From positions 2,852,001-2,916,000 of the forward strand of contig JAHEWK010000004.1 of the NCBI GenBank assembly GCA_020740775.1: DNA of 64,000 nucleotides, written 5' to 3'. This document shows, in pieces, positions 57,893 through 64,000 of this stretch; position 1 is the first letter of the stretch, and each line of letters starts with the position of its first letter. Both the position numbers and the translations under genes were made by a program. The DNA is from Ilyonectria destructans. Lineage: Eukaryota; Ascomycota; Sordariomycetes; Hypocreales; Nectriaceae. The notes under the pieces were generated by a model. That model was given only the letters and a program-made list of their open reading frames with translations. It was not told where the DNA came from and did no database searches.

Positions 57893-60492
57893 CGGCCCAA
57901 CCACGGTGATGGCAGGGTCCCCCGATGGGGATGACCTGTGAGAGAACTGGTGCGAGACCGAAAAATCACTGACCGTTTGCTGTTCTGAGTGTGTTTCATT
58001 GGCTACGCTTCTCTTTTGTCCTTTTCGCGGCTGCAGTTATGCATCGGGATACGGTGTCGGGAAGGTTCAGTCTTCCTCGAACACGAGGAGGAGCCTCTGG
58101 CTCGTCCTCGACACGACATCATCGGGCCCTGCTGCGAGCTGACGAGAATCGTGGCCATCTCCATCTCGCCCATGCAAGGGGAGAGAACCCATTGGGTCCA
58201 TGTCAGTTCGTGGCTGCAACCACCTCGCTCGACGCCTTCTGCGCCCGGTTCCGAGGGAGGGGCTCGGCACTTGAGCCGACAGCTCGGCACTTTGGCCAAC
58301 GACTCACGAGCCCTTGAGGTTGAGCGAGAAGCGTTGTGGGTGTCACCGCGGCGGACCTCTCGCCCCGGGTTGCATCGCAGCGGCCGCCTCGCCTCTGGAC
58401 CGCGCATCCTCGAGGCTGACTTGCAGCTCCCGCTAATCCTGTCGATCCTTTCAACAAGTGTGCTACAGTTTGCTTTTCTGCTTTGAGCTGCGACCTTTTT
58501 GCTGCTCCACGGTGTACTTTTCTTTCAGTCTTCTGGGCGGTTGATGAGCGATTGGGATCTCGGATTACATGGGTGGGTTGTATGAGTCCTGAGACTCTGG
58601 ACTACAAGGTCACTCAACTAAGAGCGAGAATCACAAGGCGTTTTGTCCACATGGAGGAATCAACAGGACTTTGGGGTTACAATGCTGACTTGGGGACTGA
58701 AAGACTGGACCCGTGGGGGATTTCCTTGGTGCCTTGTACATTCGCTGCGACTGATTTATTCGAGATGGGTATGAGCCCAATTGAGACCGTATGGATTCTC
58801 ATTCACTTTGCTCACAGTCTCTTGGTTGATAATTGAGGGGGTCCTTGAGAACTGGGACGAAGGGGGCCTGCACTTTAGCTACATGTTAGAGGCAGCTGTA
58901 AATGAAATTCAATACCCCAAAACCATGTTTCTGGTTCTGTGCCTTGAGTTGTGAAGCCGGAAGATGCTAATGATTTTGGCAAGGTTGGATAAGCATCAAG
59001 CTCAACCTACTTATGCTAATGGCCTACCAGAGTGATGACCGATGAAGACAGTATCTCATCACTGTGGTTCGTCATAGGGTTACACATTTTAGATGCCCAA
59101 GATCAAGATGGAGCCGGACGCCATCCAGCGCCACACCCCGGCCAGTGGTAAGTCGCACGATGGGGAAGAAGCCGGTGCGTCGAGTCTGGCAGCGGGGAAG
59201 CACGGGTAGTTGAATGTGCCGACGCCAACGCGGTGCGTGTGTACGAGGCAGGAGGCCTGGCACGGGAAGGGCTGGCGGCTCATGTTTTGAAGTCTGTGGT
59301 TGTGGAAGATTGTGGTGGAGGTGGAGGGACAACATGCATCATGGGGATATCGTAGGTCTTGCTTTAGTGGAGAATTACATGAACATATGGGAGGATTCCA
59401 CAGAGCAAAGATTAGGGATGATCAAATAGGATAGCTTGGAAAATGTACAACAGTTTGGTAGCGATTGTAGCGACTAACTCGCAGGGAAGGACATGGAGTG
59501 GAGATGATGCGTCTTCATGTGTAAATGAGACGATTGTGAGGAGAGTATTGATGGCGGTGCCTCTCTTTGGTAGGTGCAGAGCATGTAAGTGTCCAATTTG
59601 CAATATATTTAGGTTCATCCACATAACCGCCCACGTGTCCACGCAACAATCTCTCGAACCTGGCCGCGGCCGAGCTGAAAAGTACTGAAACCAAGTAATT
59701 AACGAGTAGCTGGGAATACAGTCACATGGCATCGAAAATGATCAAAATCGGTCCCAAAGCGGAATGAGGCAGAGGACAACGAACCCTCGCCGAGCCGCTG
59801 CGAGCGGCGAGCGGCCCACAGCGGGGTACGGCGGGGCAGCTTGCGCCCTCTGGATCCCCTGCAAGCGCTGTGACTTTGTGAAGCCCTCCGCTGTGCTGTG
59901 CTGTAGCGGGTAGCTTTTGTGCCCTGGGCGGAGCTGCGACGGCTGGCAGCTCCGCCGGGGCTTCCACAGCGGCGCATCTCCCGGGCCGTCACCCGACGAC
60001 GTCCTTCCACAGGATGCAATGTATTTGTATTAGCGGAGCTTCAGCGGATCTTCAAGAGGTTAGGCACCTGTAAAAGAGTGACTGCCCCTTGTTCGCTCAG
60101 TGCTCCAGCCCTGTTGGGGAACGGACTCAGATCCCTGTTAGTGTTAATTGATCTCGACGCTTTCACTCATTTCAATCTCCACTCACCCACCCACGCCGTC
60201 ATCGCCGTCAGGTTGGGGATCGTATCGTTGAACTATTTCTCTCGCATCTTCGTCTTTGCCTTTGCGTGCAGCTTCACCTCGGTTGCTTTGCTGTCCTCTT
60301 GTGCATCCTGTTTCCTGCCCACAGCCTGTTCTTCTTCGCCTCTGCAAGTTCTAGATCGAGCGCAGACCGTTGCATACACCCCGCTTTGAAGCTCCAACAG
60401 CTCCGCTCCAAGTCGCATTCACATCCCACTCTGACGCAGGGCCGCAACACCACCGCTTTTCCATACCACAACACTCACCCACAGCGCCCAAG
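57893..60492. other. Intergenic region with GC-rich hairpin
   Basis: About 2.6 kb. The open stretch 58483-58836 shows no family resemblance. A GC-rich block at 59760-60010 contains many GCGG/CCGC motifs and a perfect 11-bp inverted repeat (59927-59956). The last 300 bp are pyrimidine-rich and look like the leader of the isomerase gene. Confidence 0.45.
59927..59956. repeat. GC-rich inverted repeat, 11-bp perfect arms
   Basis: GGCGGAGCTGC at 59927-59937 is matched by its exact reverse complement at 59946-59956, with 8 bp between. It lies about 540 bp upstream of the mannose-6-phosphate isomerase start. It could be a regulatory palindrome or part of a transcribed hairpin. Confidence 0.65.
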
Positions 60493-61904
60493 ATGCAGGT
60501 CCCGTTGCTACGGCTCCAGTGCGGCGTCAACTCGTACGCCTGGGGAAAACAGGGTCTCGACTCGGCCGCTGCCCGCTTCGCTGCTGCCACGCCCGCTGAA
60601 GGCGTGACCATCGAGTCGGACAAGCCCTACGCTGAGGCAAGCTCTCCCCCGCTTCGAATCATCGCGGGTGACTTTATGCTAACCACCCGACTATACAGCT
60701 TTGGATGGGCACTCATCCCTCCAACCCCTCCCGCGACGTCGCCACCGGCCGTACCCTCCTCGACATCTTCTCCGATAACCAAGCCTTCCTCTCCTCCAAC
60801 ATCGCTACCCGCTACGCCAACAAGCTGCCCTTCCTCTTCAAGGTCCTCTCCATCAGCAAGGCCCTTTCGATCCAGGCCCACCCCAACAAGTCCCTCGCCG
60901 AGCAGCTCCACGCCCGCGACCCCAAGAACTACCCCGATGACAACCACAAGCCCGAGATGGCCATCGCCATCACTCCCTTCCAGGGACTGTGTGGCTTCCG
61001 CCCCCTCGCTGAGATTGCCCACTTCCTCGAGGCAGTACCGGCCTTGAAGAGCCTCGTGGGCGACGAAGCTGCCAAGGAGTTTGCTGCGGCTGCTGAGGAC
61101 CCTGCTGAAGGAGTTACTGACTCCAAGAAGGCGGCGTTGAAGAAGGCTTTCGGTGCCCTCATGTCATCATCCCCCGAATCTATCGCCGAGCAGACCTCAA
61201 AGCTCGTGGAGCAGGCCACCGCTGAGGGCGCTGAATTCGCCGCTGGCGGCGTAGCCTCAACCTCCGGGGAGACCCTGGCTGGGCTCGTTAAGCAGCTCCA
61301 AACCGAATTCGGTAATGACATTGGCCTTTTCGTCCTCTTCTTCCTCAACTACGTCACCCTCGAGCCTGGCGAGGCCCTGTTCCTTGTTGCTGATGACATC
61401 CACGCCTACGTCTCGGGAGACATCATGGAGTGTATGGCCTCCTCAGACAATGTTGTCCGTGCCGGCTTTACCCCCAAGTTCAAGGACGTCACCACCCTCG
61501 TCGACATGCTCACCTACAACTTCGCCCCTATCGAGCAGCAGAAGATGGCTCCCACCGAGTATCCCTACGTCACCTTAAACCGCAATGGTTACAGCTCTGG
61601 CTCCTCCGTTGAGCTTTATGACCCCCCGATCGACGAGTTCGCCGTCGTCCGCGCGCTTCTGCGCGGTGATGGAGCCAAGGCCACCTTTGAGTCTCTTGAT
61701 GGACCTAGCATCATCATTTGCACCTCCGGCAAGGGTCGCATCTCTGTCGGTCGCACTAGCGCAGAGATGAAGGAGGGCTACGTCTACTTCGTCGGTGCTA
61801 CGGCCGAGTGCGTCCTCGAGTCTGAAGGCGGCGAAGACGATGAGTTCATCACTTTCAAGGCTTTTTGCGAGATTGATGAGTCAGGAGACAAGGAGAAGCT
61901 GTAG
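60493..61904 (+). CDS. PMI40: Mannose-6-phosphate isomerase
   Basis: Zinc enzyme interconverting fructose-6-phosphate and mannose-6-phosphate, the entry to GDP-mannose for glycosylation and cell-wall mannan; cytosolic. Two exons, 60493-60636 and 60699-61904, join in frame to 449 residues (yeast 429). Type I family segments are clear: [22 protein letters not shown] across the junction, [13 protein letters not shown] (metal ligands Gln107 and His109), HKPEMAIAI (Glu134), [10 protein letters not shown], and [17 protein letters not shown]. The intron begins with GC (GAG|GCAAGC) and ends ACAG, with a TGCTAAC branch-like site. No GT donor nearby restores the frame, so a GC-AG intron is the best reading. 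A hydrophilic insert around 180-245 lengthens the middle. Confidence 0.95.
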
Positions 61905-62595
61905 GGAGGACATGTGACTGGGAAGGTGGTGAACAATAAAATGGGGCGTGGAGGGAAATATGGGATGTCATGAATGACTGTCAGGACACGCCAGGGAAGG
62001 GAGGTATATTTTTTAATCATGATAATATCATTTCAAACAAGGAGCTGTTGTTTCTCCTTGATTGGATCATGCTGCAATTATTTTCTTATGACACCGATGC
62101 AGATTTTGCTGCATCTCGACTTTGAGCATAAGCCGCACCCCGCCAGCGCTTGAAGAGGTTTTATGCGCCGCTGTGCTCGTCTCTGTACGACGTCTGGAGG
62201 CGACCCATTCGCCAGTCTGCTCACTATCGGCTGCTTTTACAATGTCGAAACTAAATCAGATGGTACAAGCGGGAATATCCCTGACTCATCTAACGTAGCC
62301 TTATGGTATGGGGAATGACGTTGGAACTGTTGGTTCCGCTCCGCAACCCCGGATCACTCCGGGCGATGAGCTGATCACACGGTTGGCCCCCACCACTAAG
62401 ATGAGGGCCTGAGGACGCAGGCAGTGAGCGACGAACCTCCAACGACTTCACCACGCCGATATCTGACAATTATCCGTTGACAAATTGTTTCAGACTGTTA
62501 CTCTTGCCAAAAAACCTTCAATTGGCTATCGGGGTCCGTCGTCCCAGGAATTGATGCATTGACCTTGGAACCTCTTCAACGCAACCCGTCTGACG
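61905..62595. other. Intergenic region
   Basis: About 690 bp between two genes on the same strand. No further feature is recognised. Confidence 0.5.
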
Positions 62596-64000
62596 ATGGC
62601 TTCTAAAGCCCCCAAGACCATTGCCATCATTGGCTCTGCTATCGCCGGACCAACTCTCGCCCTTCAGATTCTCTCCAATCCCATTCTCAGATCCGCCTTT
62701 CGACCTGTGCTATTCGACCAGGCCGCCGCCCCAGGATTGGAAGGTCACAATGAGAAGAACCGCGCCGGCGCCTCAGTCGGCCTCTTCTCCAATGGCCTCT
62801 ACCCGCTGTACCGTCTAGGTCTCGAAGACATAGTCAAGAAGCGCGGCTACGAGTGTGGCCAGATGTCTACCTGGAGTTGCGACTACGAGGGGGGCAACAA
62901 GAGGCTCAGTACGCAGGCGAATGTCATGTGGAGTCATGAGCTTCAGACCGGCGTCATGTACTTTGAGCGGCGGGCTTTGCAATCCCTCCTCGTCGAGAAG
63001 GTCAAGGAATTTGGCGGTGATATCTTTTGGGCCAAGAAGACAACGGGCTTCGACGCCCTCACCAACGGCCAGACGAGGGTCCATTTCGCCGACGGGACGG
63101 ACATGGCAGTTGATCTGCTCGTTGGCGCCGACGGCGGATTCTCGTCGGTTCGTAGGTTCATCTTGGACCAGCGAAACAGCGCCACCGCGGCGGACAGGTG
63201 GTTGCCCGACTTTATGGGCTTGACGGGATTCTACGGCGTTTCAACCGGTATCAAGGCCGAGGGTGCTTCGGCTCTGTTTAGTGACACGCAGCTCCTCTGG
63301 CTGCAACGAGGGTTCCTGGCTTCTGGACCCTGCCCCGACGGCAAAATACGGTGGGACCTGGTCCTACAAGAAAAGAAACCCCCAATGTCGAATTCTCCTC
63401 TTGAGTCAACACCGGAATCAACTACTGGTGCTGAACGTTGGCAATCGGCCATCATCCCGAGCCAATATCCCTACCACTCCACCGTCGATATCCTGCGCAA
63501 GCATGAGAATATTTTCCACCCCTACAGCGGCTCATTGGGGAAGCTGTTCGGCTCCGCAGATCGCATCATCCGCACACCGTTACGACAACGTGTCTGGAAG
63601 CAAGATGAGATTCAATGCGGAAACGCCGTCCTGATCGGTGATGCCGCCAGACTGATGATGCCGACCAGCGGCCAAGGCACTGGGTTCGCCATCGAGGACG
63701 CAACAGTGCTCGCCCGGGAACTGCTCAAGCACGCGTCGTCCCCCAATGGCAATAGCCTCCGGCAGGCGCTCGAGACGTATGCGCAGGCCCGAGAACCCCG
63801 ATCGAAGAAGATGGCTAGCGCGGCGAGTGTTGCAGCATCTATGAGCACGAGCTCGGGATTGTTCTGGAAGGGGCTCCGGTACGTCAGCTCAAGGCTGCAA
63901 CCGGACCGCCTGGAGGATAGGTAAGAAGATCGACGAAAGACTTGGTTATGAACAAAACTAACTATGGACTAGAAAACCAACGAAGAAAGATCCATGGCCA
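62596..64000 (+). CDS. FAD-dependent monooxygenase, 3' end outside the window
   Basis: Predicted flavoprotein hydroxylase of the PHBH/UbiH-like group. The first exon runs 62596-63920 (441 codons plus two bases). An N-terminal FAD-binding strand reads IAIIGSAIAGPTLAL (a GxxxxG variant). LLVGADGGFSSVRR (the DG motif) is at about 175-190, and NAVLIGDAARLMMPTSGQGTGFAIEDA (the GD motif with ribityl contact) is near 345-370. The frame meets TAA at 63922-63924, but a strong intron starts at 63921 (GTAAGA donor, ACTAACTA branch, CTAG acceptor ending at 63972). It leads to KPTKKDPWP running off the edge. I therefore take the gene as partial; the short form ending at 63924 is the alternative. Substrate is unknown. 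Confidence 0.85.

Noticed and set aside
58483..58836. 117-codon open frame after the Zn2Cys6 gene
   Set aside because: No family resemblance and no splice partners; probably untranslated 3' sequence.
1..64000. CRISPR arrays, bacterial operons or prophage
   Set aside because: The DNA is eukaryotic with spliceosomal introns; no spaced identical direct repeats of CRISPR type were seen.

Overview
The window looks like nuclear DNA from a filamentous ascomycete (Pezizomycotina, most likely Sordariomycetes/Hypocreales; species not determinable by eye). The evidence is short GT-AG introns of about 42-60 nt in nearly every gene, families typical of these fungi (HET domain, Zn2Cys6 factor, DUF7514-type protein, fungal coilin-like protein), and conserved eukaryotic genes with Pezizomycotina-type sequence. 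All exon joins below were worked out by hand from splice signals and reading-frame continuity.

Left part (1 to about 22.3 kb), accessory in character. It starts with the 5' half of a HET-domain gene running off the left edge. A compact secondary-metabolite locus follows: a DHA2-type MFS exporter (1594-3496), a ten-exon NRPS-PKS hybrid gene (5663-11615) and a ketopantoate-reductase-like oxidoreductase (12913-14114), all on the plus strand. Next come decayed genes: a DUF7580-like relic, a kinase-like pseudogene with one in-frame stop, and a RecQ/TLH-helicase-like fragment. A long sugar-porter gene (16987-19137, minus) and about 3 kb of gene-free DNA with a hairpin and LTR-like sequence complete this part.

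Right part (about 22.3 to 64 kb), conserved in character. It holds a DUF7514-type protein, sphingosine-1-phosphate lyase, GTP cyclohydrolase II, a coilin-like nuclear protein, a small secreted protein, ribosomal protein eS24, an EFM3/FAM86-type lysine methyltransferase, a short conserved Ser-rich protein, a cyclophilin-RRM protein (Cyp6/PPIL4 type), a Zn2Cys6 transcription factor, mannose-6-phosphate isomerase, and an FAD monooxygenase continuing past the right edge. Long gene-free stretches (28.5-32.1, 42.7-47.6 and 51.0-56.4 kb) separate them.

The most interesting object is the NRPS-PKS hybrid. Its reconstructed order is C-A-T-KS-T-TE (1829 residues) with no acyltransferase or ketoreductase. 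The first four domains match tenuazonic acid synthetase 1 (TAS1), in which a terminal KS makes the tetramic acid ring. The KS here has Asn where the second catalytic His of ordinary KS domains lies (NIGN instead of NIGH). Unlike TAS1, it continues into a second carrier domain and a thioesterase with an apparently intact GxSxG motif. With a reductase and an exporter beside it, this is a candidate undescribed tetramate-type or related pathway.
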